This document shows, piece by piece, positions 17,280 to 28,014 of a stretch of 64,000 nt of DNA. The stretch is taken from the NCBI RefSeq assembly GCF_000633935.1, contig NZ_KK214998.1:74356-138355 (forward strand). Reading direction: 5' to 3'. The DNA is from Ectothiorhodospira haloalkaliphila ATCC 51935. Its GTDB lineage: Bacteria > Pseudomonadota > Gammaproteobacteria > Ectothiorhodospirales > Ectothiorhodospiraceae. The notes under the pieces are model-generated. The model ran no database searches. It saw only the letters and a list, made by a program, of their open reading frames with translations, and was not told the origin of the DNA. Both the position numbers and the translations under genes were made by a program. How positions within the stretch are numbered: the stretch's first letter is position 1; the number at the start of each line of letters is the position of its first letter.

Positions 17280-19910
17280 ATGAAAGAATCCACCCCCGCC
17301 GCCATCCACCTCACGGACTATGCACCGCCCCAGTGGCGCATTGAGCACGTGGACCTGTGCTTCCAGCTGGACCCGGTCGACACCCGTGTGCGATCCCGGC
17401 TGCAACTGCGCCGTGCGGTGAGCCAGGAGGCGCCGCTGGTGCTCCAGGGGGAGGAACTCAAGCTGATCAACCTCACCGTGGACGGCGAACCCGTGGCGCC
17501 GGGCAATCTCCAGCAGGATGAGGGCAGCCTCACCCTCCACGAACTCCCCGCCCAGTGCACCCTGGAGATGGAAACGGCCATCAGCCCCGAGGCCAACACG
17601 GCCCTGTCGGGGCTGTACGTTTCCGGCGGCAACTTCTGCACCCAGTGCGAGGCGGAGGGGTTTCGGCGCATCACCTGGTTCCTGGATCGGCCCGATGTCA
17701 TGACCCTGTTCACCGTGCGCCTGGAGGCGGACAAGGACCGCTTCCCGGTGCTGTTGTCCAACGGCAATCTCGCCGACGCCGGCGACCTGCCCGAGGGGCG
17801 CCATTATGCCGTGTGGCACGACCCCTTCCCCAAGCCCAGCTACCTGTTCGCCCTGGTGGCCGGGGATCTGGTCTGCCAGCAGGACAGATTCACCACCTGT
17901 TCCGGCCGGGAGGTGGACCTGCGCATCTATGTGCAGCGTCACAACCTGGACAAGTGCGATCACGCCATGCGTTCGCTGAAAAAATCCATGCGCTGGGACG
18001 AGGACACCTACGGGCGTGAATACGATCTGGACATCTACATGATCGTGGCCGTGGACGACTTCAACATGGGGGCCATGGAGAACAAGGGCCTGAACGTCTT
18101 CAATTCCAAATACGTGCTGGCCCGGCCCGACACGGCCACCGACGATGACTTCGTGGCCATCGAGAGCGTGATCGCCCACGAATATTTCCACAACTGGTCG
18201 GGCAATCGGGTCACCTGCCGGGACTGGTTCCAGCTCTCCCTCAAGGAAGGGCTCACCGTCTTCCGCGACCAGGAGTTCACCGCCGACCAGAGCCTGCGGG
18301 CGGTCAAGCGCATCGGCGATGTGCAGCGCCTGCGCTCGCTGCAGTTCCCCGAGGATGCCGGCCCCATGGCCCATCCGGTGCGGCCCCAGTCCTATATCGA
18401 GATCAACAACTTCTACACCATGACGGTGTACGAGAAGGGCGCCGAGGTGGTGCGCATGATCCAGACCCTGGTGGGCCGCGAGGGCTTTCGCCGCGGGCTG
18501 GACCTGTATTTCGAGCGCCATGACGGCCAGGCGGTCACCACCGATGACTTCGTCAAGGCCATGGAAGACGCCAATGCCCGGGACCTGCGTCGCTTCCGCC
18601 GCTGGTATGACCAGGCCGGCACCCCGGTGCTGGACGTGGCCGGTGAATACGACGAGACCAACCAAAGCTATCGCCTGACCGTGCGCCAGTCCTGCCCGCC
18701 CAGTCAGGGGCAGTCGGAAAAGCTGCCCTTCCATATCCCCCTCACCCTGGCCCTGCTGGACAGCCAGGGCCGGGAGATCCCCCTGCGCCTGGAAGGGGAG
18801 AGCCAGGCCACCCCGGGCGAGCGGGTGATCGAACTCACCGCCCCGGATCATGTGCTGGTATTCCGCGACGTGCCCGAGGCCCCGGTGCCCTCGTTGCTGC
18901 GGGGGTTCTCGGCGCCGGTGAAGCTGAAATTCCCCTACACCTCCGAGGAACTGGCCTTCCTCATGGGCCACGACACCGACGACTTCAACCGCTGGGAGGC
19001 GGGCCAGCAGTTCGCCGTGCAGATGCTGCAGGGGCAGATTGCCCACATCCAGGCCGGTCGTGAACCCACGCTGGACCCGTTGTTCCAGGAGGCCTTCGCC
19101 CGGGTGCTGGACAACGATACCCTGGATCCCGCCCTGGTGGCCGAGGCCCTCACCCTGCCCGGCGAGACCTACCTGGCCGAGCAGATGGAGGTGGTGGATG
19201 TGGATGCCATCCATCAGGCGCGCCAGTTCACCCGCCGCGCATTGGGGCAGGCCCTGGCCGCGCGCTTCCGGGCCGTGTATGACGCGCTGCAGGACACCCA
19301 GGGGATGGATGCCGCCGCCATGGGCCGCCGGCGCCTGCGCAACCTGTGCCTGGCCTATCTGTGCGCAGCCGAGGATGCCAATGCCCAGGCTCTGGCCGAG
19401 GCCCAGTATCAGTCCGCCGACAACATGACCGATGCCATGGGTGCCCTGCGTGCCCTGATGGACTGCCCAGGGGAGATCCAGGAGCGCAGTCTGGCCCACT
19501 TCGAGGCCCGCTGGCGGGAAGAGCCGCTGGTGCTGGACAAGTGGTTCGGCCTGCAGGCCACCGCCAGTGCGCCCGGGGCCCTGGATCGGATCCGGCGACT
19601 CATGCAGCACCCGGGCTTTTCCATCCGCAATCCCAACCGGGTGCGTGCCGTATTGGGGGCCTTCGCCATGGCCAACCCGGTGCATTTTCATGCCGCCGAT
19701 GGCAGCGGCTACGAACTGATCACCGATCAGGTGCTGGAACTGGATGCCCTGAACCCCCAGATCGCCGCCCGGCTGGTCACCAGTCTGAGCCGCTGGAAGC
19801 GATTCGATGAACAGCGCCAGGGGCTGATGCGGGCGTGCCTGGAGCGCATCGTCGCCCACCCGGGGCTGTCCCGGGATGTGTACGAGATTGCCTCGCGGAG
19901 TCTGGGGTGA
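17280..19910 (+). CDS. pepN: Aminopeptidase N (M1 family)
   Basis: Broad-specificity cytosolic aminopeptidase in protein turnover. The 876-residue length matches E. coli PepN (870). The family exopeptidase motif GAMENKGLN is followed by the zinc site H300-E301-x2-H304 (HEYFHNW), with the third ligand Glu in LKEGLTVFRDQEF. The catalytic region, the beta-sandwich domain and the C-terminal helical superhelix are all intact. The ATG at 17280 is the first Met. A very long open frame on the opposite strand across this gene is an artefact of codon bias. recQ follows 13 bp later in the same direction. Confidence 0.97.
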   Translation: MKESTPAAIHLTDYAPPQWRIEHVDLCFQLDPVDTRVRSRLQLRRAVSQEAPLVLQGEELKLINLTVDGEPVAPGNLQQDEGSLTLHELPAQCTLEMETAISPEANTALSGLYVSGGNFCTQCEAEGFRRITWFLDRPDVMTLFTVRLEADKDRFPVLLSNGNLADAGDLPEGRHYAVWHDPFPKPSYLFALVAGDLVCQQDRFTTCSGREVDLRIYVQRHNLDKCDHAMRSLKKSMRWDEDTYGREYDLDIYMIVAVDDFNMGAMENKGLNVFNSKYVLARPDTATDDDFVAIESVIAHEYFHNWSGNRVTCRDWFQLSLKEGLTVFRDQEFTADQSLRAVKRIGDVQRLRSLQFPEDAGPMAHPVRPQSYIEINNFYTMTVYEKGAEVVRMIQTLVGREGFRRGLDLYFERHDGQAVTTDDFVKAMEDANARDLRRFRRWYDQAGTPVLDVAGEYDETNQSYRLTVRQSCPPSQGQSEKLPFHIPLTLALLDSQGREIPLRLEGESQATPGERVIELTAPDHVLVFRDVPEAPVPSLLRGFSAPVKLKFPYTSEELAFLMGHDTDDFNRWEAGQQFAVQMLQGQIAHIQAGREPTLDPLFQEAFARVLDNDTLDPALVAEALTLPGETYLAEQMEVVDVDAIHQARQFTRRALGQALAARFRAVYDALQDTQGMDAAAMGRRRLRNLCLAYLCAAEDANAQALAEAQYQSADNMTDAMGALRALMDCPGEIQERSLAHFEARWREEPLVLDKWFGLQATASAPGALDRIRRLMQHPGFSIRNPNRVRAVLGAFAMANPVHFHAADGSGYELITDQVLELDALNPQIAARLVTSLSRWKRFDEQRQGLMRACLERIVAHPGLSRDVYEIASRSLG

Positions 19911-19923
19911 AAAGATAGGCGGC

Positions 19924-21743
<1,820 letters not shown>

Positions 21744-21756
<13 letters not shown>

Positions 21757-21775
21757 CCCGAGGTTTGAGTAACCC
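21744..21775 (+). repeat. 16-bp perfect tandem duplication across the recQ stop
   Basis: GAGGTTTGAGTAACCC occurs at 21744-21759 and again at 21760-21775 with no gap. The first copy contains the recQ TAA (21754-21756). This looks like a recent slippage duplication and has no evident function. Confidence 0.9.
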
Positions 21776-21778
21776 TGA

Positions 21779-22417
21779 TCACCGCGCGTTGAATACGACT
21801 ACTGTCTTCCCCTTGGCCGTGATCAGCTCCCGCTCTTCCAGGTCCTTGAGTACCCGTCCGGCCATCTCCCGGGAGCAGCCCACGATCTTGGCCAGTTCCT
21901 GGCGGGTGATGCGAATCTGCATGCCCTTGGGATGGGTCATGGCGTCCGGTTGCTGGGCCAGTTCCATCAGGGTGCGGGCGATGCGGCCGGTCACGTCCAG
22001 GAAGGCCAGGTCGATCACCTTGCGGCTGGTTTCGCGCAGGCGCACGGCCATCTGGGTGGCCAGGAGAAACAGGATGGTCGGGTCCTGCATGGCCAGTTCG
22101 ATGAACTTGGGGTAGTGGATCTCCGCCGTCTCGGTGGGGGTGCGGGTCACGATGCCGGCACTGCGCGCCTGGGAGGAGAACACCCCCATCTCCCCGAAGA
22201 ACTGCCCCGGGTTCAGGTAGGCCAGCACCATCTCGTGCCCCAGCTCATCCTCGATCATCACGCTGACCGAACCCTGGATGATATAGTAGAGCGTGTCCGG
22301 GCGATCCCCCGCGTGGATGATGGTGGCACGGGCGGGATATTGGCGACGATGGCAATGGGCAAGCAATTTATCCAGTGCCTCTTCAGGCGCCTGTTGTTGC
22401 TTGAGTAGACTACTCAT
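21779..22417 (-). CDS. crp: cAMP receptor protein (Crp/Vfr-type regulator)
   Basis: Global transcription regulator of the CRP-FNR superfamily. The start is ATG 22417, after GAGGTGG; the upstream frame extension is not conserved. In the 212-residue protein the cyclic-nucleotide pocket residues known from E. coli are conserved: R85-S86 (Arg82/Ser83) and T130-S131 (Thr127/Ser128), and the FLDVTGRIA segment follows the C-helix. The recognition helix reads GCSREMAGR, keeping R183, E184 and R188, the three residues that read the TGTGA half-site. It should therefore bind cAMP and CRP-type sites. It is divergent from the yhfA-type gene, as in E. coli. A CRP-type dyad lies upstream of the exopolysaccharide operon. 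Confidence 0.93.
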   Translation of the reverse strand: MSSLLKQQQAPEEALDKLLAHCHRRQYPARATIIHAGDRPDTLYYIIQGSVSVMIEDELGHEMVLAYLNPGQFFGEMGVFSSQARSAGIVTRTPTETAEIHYPKFIELAMQDPTILFLLATQMAVRLRETSRKVIDLAFLDVTGRIARTLMELAQQPDAMTHPKGMQIRITRQELAKIVGCSREMAGRVLKDLEERELITAKGKTVVVFNAR

Positions 22418-22608
22418 TGTCCACCTCGTAGGGGCAGGACGACAAACCGCCAACGCGAACAAGGGGGAAGGCGGGGCCTGTAGCCGCTGATGCGTCGGAT
22501 GAGCTGAGGGCGCTTATCTTATTATTTTCCCTGCGCCGAGTTTATGGTAGCCCGGGTGGATTGTCGAATATTTGCATCGGCCGAGCGTGCCGAGAGGAAG
22601 AAAGGGCC

Positions 22609-23025
22609 GTGAAAACCCGGATCAAGTGGCTGGATAACGCAACCTTTGTGGGCGAGTCGGGCAGCGGACATGCCGTGGTGATGGACGGCCCGCCGGAGCA
22701 CGGTGGGCGCAACCTGGGCCCGCGCCCCATGGAAATGCTGCTGCTGGGCATGGGCGGCTGCACGGCCTTCGATGTGATGCAGATCCTCAGGAAATCCCGG
22801 CAGTCGGTGACCGACTGCGAGCTGGAAGTGTCCGCCGAGCGCGCGGAGACCGACCCCAAGGTGTTCACCCGTATCCATGTGCACTACATCGTCACCGGTC
22901 ACGAGCTGTCGGAGAAGCACGTTGCCAGGGCCGTCAGCCTGTCGGCAGAAAAGTACTGCTCGGCCTCCATCATGCTGGGCAAGGTGGCCGAGATCACCCA
23001 TGATTTCGAGATCCGGTCGCCCTGA
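22609..23025 (+). CDS. yhfA: OsmC-family protein, YhfA type
   Basis: Small OsmC-like fold protein. The sequence closely follows E. coli YhfA: RIKWLDNATFVGES, PRPMEMLLLGMGGCTAFDV with the conserved first Cys, and LSAEKYCSASIML with the second Cys. OsmC relatives are thiol peroxidases, but YhfA itself has no settled role. I use GTG 22609 (138 residues, as in YhfA) after an AAAGGG site rather than the TTG at 22561. It sits head-to-head with crp, an arrangement conserved in gammaproteobacteria. Confidence 0.9.
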   Translation: MKTRIKWLDNATFVGESGSGHAVVMDGPPEHGGRNLGPRPMEMLLLGMGGCTAFDVMQILRKSRQSVTDCELEVSAERAETDPKVFTRIHVHYIVTGHELSEKHVARAVSLSAEKYCSASIMLGKVAEITHDFEIRSP

Positions 23026-23127
23026 GCAAGGCGGTGCAGCGGTGTGATCTGTCGTTGCCGCGAAGACGGGTGATACACTCAATCGCCCTGAGGGAATCCA
23101 TGAATCGCCGATTTCTTTGGTGCGGTA

Positions 23128-23156
23128 TTGAAATGTGAACTGGTTCACATTAATCT
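23128..23156 (+). promoter_or_regulatory. Sigma70-like promoter with a perfect CRP-type dyad filling the spacer
   Basis: TTGAAA (23128-23133), exactly 17 bp, then TAATCT (23151-23156). The spacer is the perfect palindrome TGTGAAC-TG-GTTCACA with flanking A/T, matching the CRP consensus TGTGA-N6-TCACA at every defined base (23134-23149). It lies about 150 bp upstream of the first exopolysaccharide gene. A protein bound here would occlude the promoter, so repression is the simplest prediction. Another dyad-binding regulator could be the true ligand. Confidence 0.65.
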
Positions 23157-23304
23157 CTCAAGCAGTGACCGTTGCCCTTCGGCTTCGGGTCCCGCCTGCG
23201 TTTCAGGCGTCAGCCCGTTGGGATGAGGGGTTTCACGCGAATATTCCGTCCACCCGGGCATTCGGGTCCGCGGAGCAGGGTAGGCGCCAGAAAAGGAGAA
23301 GCAC

Positions 23305-23928
23305 GTGAGCAAGCCAAGTGTCCAGGGGTTCATCCGATACCTTCTCGTCCTCCTCGCGGCGTTGGCGCTGGGCGCCTGTGCCACCAAGCACCCCCCGCTG
23401 GAAGATGTCTCGCTGGACGGCAGTCCCGACTACATCATTGGCCCCGGAGATAACGTGAACATCTTCGTCTGGCGCCAACCCGAGCTCTCCATGTCGGTGC
23501 CGGTGCGCCCCGATGGCAAGATCACCACCCCGTTGATCGAAGACGTACCCGCCGCCAACAAGACCCCCACCGAACTGGCCCGGGACATGGAAGAGGTCCT
23601 GTCCGTGTATGTGCGGGACCCGGTGGTCACGGTCATCGTCACCGGCTTCCGTGGGCCCTATGATCAGCAAATCCGTGTGGTGGGCCAGGCCGCCAATCCT
23701 CAGGCCATTCCCTTTAATGAAAACATGACCGTCCTGGATGTGATGATCGCCGTTGGCGGGCTCACCGAGTTCGCGGCGGGCAATCGGGCCTCCATCGTGC
23801 GCCATGCCAACGGCGAGACCCGTCAGTTCAACGTGCGGCTGAACGATCTGCTCAACCGGGGTGACATCGAGGCCAACGCCCATGTGCTCCCCGGGGACAT
23901 CCTGATCATTCCGGAATCCTGGTTCTAA
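23305..23928 (+). CDS. XrtA-associated polysaccharide export lipoprotein (Wza-like)
   Basis: Outer-membrane/periplasmic exporter of the polysaccharide export (Poly_export/SLBB) family, in the short form found in exosortase A loci. The GTG start follows AAGGAGAA. A signal peptide ends in the lipobox LGAC, with the lipidated Cys at about residue 25. The export domain begins YIIGPGDNVNIFVW, typical of the family, and continues to LPGDILIIPES. At 207 residues it lacks the C-terminal transmembrane helix of true Wza, so the barrel protein encoded three genes later may provide the outer-membrane channel (inference). It is the first gene of the operon behind the CRP-type promoter. Confidence 0.92.
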   Translation: MSKPSVQGFIRYLLVLLAALALGACATKHPPLEDVSLDGSPDYIIGPGDNVNIFVWRQPELSMSVPVRPDGKITTPLIEDVPAANKTPTELARDMEEVLSVYVRDPVVTVIVTGFRGPYDQQIRVVGQAANPQAIPFNENMTVLDVMIAVGGLTEFAAGNRASIVRHANGETRQFNVRLNDLLNRGDIEANAHVLPGDILIIPESWF

Positions 23929-24012
23929 TGCCCGTGTCGGGTGGCCAGGGATGGCTCCCCCTTAGTTGATGTGCAGTAAGCAGCAGTTCGCGTAGGCGAG
24001 GAGGTCGCCGCC

Positions 24013-25575
24013 ATGCAGGAAATCCTCAATCAGGTCCTGGGTTACGTCAGGTCCACCTGGCGCTACCGGTGGATCGTGCTCATCGTGGCCTGGATCATCA
24101 GCCTTGCCGGGTGGGCTCACGTCACCCAGTTGCCCGACCAATACCGCGCCTCCGCCCAGGTCCACGTGGATACGCAATCCATGTTGAGGCCTCTGTTGCG
24201 GGGCTTGGCTGTGGATACCAATATCTCCCAGCGAGTGGAATTCATGACCCGCACCATGCTCACCGGCCCCAACCTGGAAGAGGTGGCCCGGGAAGTGGAT
24301 CTGCATCTGCAGGCGCGTGATGACAGCGACATGCAGCGGATCGTGAATCGGCTGCGCAGTGGGATCAATATCTCCTCCACTCGCCAGAATGATGTGTACA
24401 CCATCTCCTACACCCACGGGAATCCACAGCATTCCTACGATGTGGTGCAGGCGCTCATCAACCGATTTGTGGAAGGGGCCCTGGGCGACACCCGCGCCGG
24501 GACGGATCATGCTCAACGTTTCCTGCAACAGCAGATCGAAGAGTACGAACAGCGCCTCACGGCTGCTGAGCGTCGGCTGGCAGATTTTCGTAGGGACAAT
24601 GCGGGCTTGCTGCCGGGCGAAGGGGGGACCTATTACTCCCGGCTCCAGCAGGCCAGAAACCAGATGGAAGAGACCCAGCAGCGCCTGCGGGAGGCAGAAA
24701 ATCGCCGTAACGAGATTCGCCGGCAGATTGCGGGCGAGGAACCCACCTTCGGCATCATGGGGGGCACTCGGACCTCGCAGGCCACGGCCGCCATCGACAG
24801 TCGTATCCAGAATCTGCAAAGCCGCCTCGATGAATTGCTGCTGACCTACACCGAACGGCACCCGGATGTACAAAGCATCCGCCGCACCATTGAGGATCTG
24901 GAGGAACAGCGGGAAGAGGAGATCATGCTGGCCCGCCAGAGTGGCCCCACGCCCGAGCAGTTGGATACCAACCCCGTGTATCAGCAGATGCGCATGAGCC
25001 TGTCCAATGTGGAGGTGGAGATCGCCAGTCTCAGCTCCCGGCTGCAGCGTCAGCAGGAGACCGTGGAAAATCTCCAGGGTATGGTGAACGTGATCCCCGA
25101 GGTCGAGGCTGAACTCAAGCGCCTGGACCGGGACTACAACATCAATCAGCAACAGTACAACCAGTTGCTTCAGCGCCGTGAATCGGCCGCCATCAGTCGT
25201 AGGGTGGAAGAGGGTGGCGATCAGGTGCAGTTCCGGGTGATCGAGCCGGCACGCGTGCCGTCCTCGCCGTCTGCCCCGAACCGACCGGCCATGTTCAGTG
25301 CCTCCCTGGTGGGTGGGTTGGCCGTGGGTGCTGGCCTGGCCTTCCTGATCGGTCTGCTGCGCCCCGTGTTCGACAACCGTCGCACGCTCAACTCGGTCAC
25401 CGGCTTCCCGGTGCTGGGTGTGGTCTCCCAGGTGAGCAATGCCCGCATCAAGCGGCGTGAGCGAATCGAACTGGCCGCGTTTGCGTCCTTCGGTGGCCTG
25501 CTGATCCTCACCTACTTCGTGGTGGTGGCAGCGGGCGGAATTCATCTACCCATCGTGGAGCGGCTGCTGGGATGA
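24013..25575 (+). CDS. XrtA-system polysaccharide chain-length determinant (Wzz/GumC type)
   Basis: Polysaccharide co-polymerase that controls chain length with the kinase encoded next. The 520-residue protein has a membrane segment at about 20-38, the Wzz motif region (YRASAQVHVDT), a long periplasmic coiled coil (about 165-390, with repeated Gln/Glu/Arg heptads), a Pro-rich PSSPSAPNRP before a second membrane segment at about 423-445, and an extra hydrophobic segment near 490-510. It lies 84 bp after the lipoprotein and overlaps the kinase gene by 4 bp. Confidence 0.93.
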   Translation: MQEILNQVLGYVRSTWRYRWIVLIVAWIISLAGWAHVTQLPDQYRASAQVHVDTQSMLRPLLRGLAVDTNISQRVEFMTRTMLTGPNLEEVAREVDLHLQARDDSDMQRIVNRLRSGINISSTRQNDVYTISYTHGNPQHSYDVVQALINRFVEGALGDTRAGTDHAQRFLQQQIEEYEQRLTAAERRLADFRRDNAGLLPGEGGTYYSRLQQARNQMEETQQRLREAENRRNEIRRQIAGEEPTFGIMGGTRTSQATAAIDSRIQNLQSRLDELLLTYTERHPDVQSIRRTIEDLEEQREEEIMLARQSGPTPEQLDTNPVYQQMRMSLSNVEVEIASLSSRLQRQQETVENLQGMVNVIPEVEAELKRLDRDYNINQQQYNQLLQRRESAAISRRVEEGGDQVQFRVIEPARVPSSPSAPNRPAMFSASLVGGLAVGAGLAFLIGLLRPVFDNRRTLNSVTGFPVLGVVSQVSNARIKRRERIELAAFASFGGLLILTYFVVVAAGGIHLPIVERLLG

Positions 25576-26645
25576 GCGATAACGATCGAGAACTGAGCCT
25601 GATCGAAAAGGCAGAGCGCCGCCTGCGAGAGCAGGAGAGCGGCAAGGCAAGCGCCCCGTCGGCCTCGTCTGGTTTTGAGCGGACACAGGTCGATGCCCGG
25701 GTGGCCGACCAGCCCGAGTCCGCTCCGAAACCGGATTCGGAAGCAGTACAAGTGGCTGCCCACGACGCGAACGGTGTTGAGGCCGGCCCGGCAGAGCAGG
25801 TCCCCCTGCATCCGCTGCCGGATGTGCCACCGCCCCCGCCGGATCTGAAGCCGGACAGCGATCGTTATGTGGAACTCAATCTGGCCCATTTGCGCGAGCA
25901 GGGCTTTGTCACCGCCGGGTCTGAGCGCACCCAGGTGGCCGAAGAGTTCCGCATGATCAAGCGCCCGCTGCTGGCCAATGCCTTCGGTCGCGGGGCCGAT
26001 CTCGTGGATCAGGGCAATCTGGTGATGGTGACCAGCGCCAAATCCGGCGAGGGCAAGACCTTCACGGCCGTCAACCTGGCCATCAGCATCGCCATGGAAA
26101 TGGACAAGACGGTGCTGCTGGTGGATGCCGACGTGGGGCGCTCCCGGGTGCATGAGATCCTGGGCACCCCCATGGGGCCCGGGCTCATCGACCTGCTGCT
26201 GGACGACAAGCTGGACGTGGGCGATGTGATGATCAAGACCAACATCCCCAAGCTGCGGGTGGTGCCCATGGGCAAGTATCACCCCCATGCCAACGAGTTG
26301 CTGGCCAGTGAGGACATGCTGCGCCTCACCAAGGAGCTGGCGGAACGCTACCCGGACCGTATGGTGATCTTCGACTCCCCACCGCTGTTGCTCACCAGCG
26401 AGGCCTCGGTGCTGGGCGGCCTGCTGGGCCAGGTGGTCTTCGTGGTGGAGTCGGAAAAGACCCTCCATGGGGCGGTGAACGATGCTCTGGCCCTGCTGGA
26501 TCATTCCAAGCCCATCGGGCTGGTGCTTAACAAGATGCGCTCGTCCCTGATCAGTCGCTACGCCGGCTATGGATATGGTTACGGCTATGGCTACAGCTAC
26601 GCGAAACAGGGCAACGATCAACCCGCACAGGGATCCGCCGCATGA
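25572..26645 (+). CDS. XrtA-associated bacterial tyrosine autokinase
   Basis: Cytoplasmic BY-kinase that pairs with the chain-length protein. It has a disordered acidic N-terminal 100 residues, then Walker A SAKSGEGKT (about 155-163, K162), Walker A-prime LLVDADVGRS, and Walker B-like VIFDSPPLLL. The C-terminus is a tyrosine cluster: Tyr at 330, 333, 335, 337, 339, 341 and 343, alternating mainly with Gly, as expected for trans-autophosphorylation. The start overlaps the previous stop (ATGA) and the stop overlaps the next start. All signature elements are intact. Confidence 0.94.
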   Translation: MSDNDRELSLIEKAERRLREQESGKASAPSASSGFERTQVDARVADQPESAPKPDSEAVQVAAHDANGVEAGPAEQVPLHPLPDVPPPPPDLKPDSDRYVELNLAHLREQGFVTAGSERTQVAEEFRMIKRPLLANAFGRGADLVDQGNLVMVTSAKSGEGKTFTAVNLAISIAMEMDKTVLLVDADVGRSRVHEILGTPMGPGLIDLLLDDKLDVGDVMIKTNIPKLRVVPMGKYHPHANELLASEDMLRLTKELAERYPDRMVIFDSPPLLLTSEASVLGGLLGQVVFVVESEKTLHGAVNDALALLDHSKPIGLVLNKMRSSLISRYAGYGYGYGYGYSYAKQGNDQPAQGSAA

Positions 26646-28006
26646 ATCCTCCATGGAGTGGAGCGCTGCTGGGAGGCGCCGCCGTTCTGTTCCTGAGCGC
26701 CGACGCCTCGGCCAACCGGTGGGATTTTACGCCGCGGGTGAGTGTCTCGCAGACCTACACGGATAACGTGAATCTGGCCTCCTCCTCCGATGACAAGGAA
26801 TCGGAATCGGTCAGTCAACTCAATACCGGCTTTTCCCTGAGTCGGGACGGTGGACGCACCGACCTGAGTCTGGGGTACAACCTGCAAAGCCTGGCCTATT
26901 GGGGAGATGACAGCCGTAACACGGTGAACCACACCTTCTCGGGCAACAGCACCACCGAGCTCCTCAGGGAGACCTTTTTCGTGGATGCTTCCGCTAGCTA
27001 CCGGGAGCGATTGGTGGATGGTCGCGATGGTTTTGCGGATGACACTCTCACCGATGGCAACCGGACGGGGGTCGCTAACTACCGGATCAGCCCCTTTTGG
27101 CGCCAGCAGTTCGGGCGGTTTGCCGGTGGTGAGGTGCGCTACACATGGGACAAGACGGATTATCAGGATGCCAGCATTGGGGGTTCCGGGAGTGAGTCCA
27201 ATCGGGTGCAGGCCAGCCTGAACAGTGGTCCCCAGTTCACCACCATTGGTTGGGGCCTGACCTACAGCTGGGACCAGGTCGACTTCGAGGACGGTTCCCA
27301 GACCACCTTCGAATCCATCGAGGGGCTGGTGCGGTTGAATCTCACGCCGCAGTTCAGCGTGTTTGCTGCCGGCGGGGAGGAGCGCAACGACTTCCAGCGC
27401 GATGCCGGGACCGATGACCCCGATGACAGTTTCTGGCGCGCAGGTGCCACCTGGCTGCCCACTCCCCGAACATCGCTTGATGCGTTCTATGGCGAGCGTT
27501 TTTTTGGGGACACCTATGGTTTGACTTTAAATCATCGATTTCGCCATGCGACGTGGTCTGTTGCTTACTCCGAGACCGTAGACACCCAACGAGGTGAGTT
27601 GGACGATGTTTTTGACCCATCCACAGACACATTCATCTCCCGACAACTCAGCGTCAGTGCTTCCGGTCAGCGATCTAGAGTGTCGTGGACGGTAAGCGGC
27701 TCCCGCGTGGAGCGCGAATACCAGACGGACCGAGGTGACGAAGAGGTCAACACCCTCACCACCTCCGCCAGCTACCAACTGGCCCCCCGCACCAGCGCCC
27801 AGGCCAGCCTGCAATGGCAGGGCACCGATTACGACGTGGATAACCGCAAGGACGACCTCTACGCCCTCAGCCTTGGCCTGAGCCGTACCCTGGGCCCACG
27901 CACCTCCGCCTCACTGACCTACCGCCATCAGCAGCGTGACTCGGACCTGCCGGACGGCGATTACGAAGAAAACCGGGTGACCGCCACACTCAGCGCCACG
28001 TTCTAG
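26642..28006 (+). CDS. XrtA/PEP-CTERM-associated outer-membrane beta-barrel protein
   Basis: The 454-residue protein has a signal peptide (to about residue 25, ASANRW) and then many alternating amphipathic strands rich in Tyr, Ser, Thr and Asp, ending in Phe (ATLSATF), typical of outer-membrane barrels. It corresponds to the TIGR03016-type protein always found in XrtA polysaccharide loci. Its role is not established, but it is a reasonable candidate for the outer-membrane exit pore, because the neighbouring export lipoprotein lacks its own membrane helix. It is coupled by overlap to the kinase gene and lies 8 bp before the ATPase gene. Confidence 0.85.
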   Translation: MNPPWSGALLGGAAVLFLSADASANRWDFTPRVSVSQTYTDNVNLASSSDDKESESVSQLNTGFSLSRDGGRTDLSLGYNLQSLAYWGDDSRNTVNHTFSGNSTTELLRETFFVDASASYRERLVDGRDGFADDTLTDGNRTGVANYRISPFWRQQFGRFAGGEVRYTWDKTDYQDASIGGSGSESNRVQASLNSGPQFTTIGWGLTYSWDQVDFEDGSQTTFESIEGLVRLNLTPQFSVFAAGGEERNDFQRDAGTDDPDDSFWRAGATWLPTPRTSLDAFYGERFFGDTYGLTLNHRFRHATWSVAYSETVDTQRGELDDVFDPSTDTFISRQLSVSASGQRSRVSWTVSGSRVEREYQTDRGDEEVNTLTTSASYQLAPRTSAQASLQWQGTDYDVDNRKDDLYALSLGLSRTLGPRTSASLTYRHQQRDSDLPDGDYEENRVTATLSATF

Positions 28007-28014
28007 GGAGCGTC

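Noticed and set aside
23026-23304. Possible cyclic-di-GMP riboswitch in the leader of the polysaccharide operon
   Set aside because: Only short stems (for example CGCCTG...CAGGCG) are seen and none of the conserved GEMM bases.
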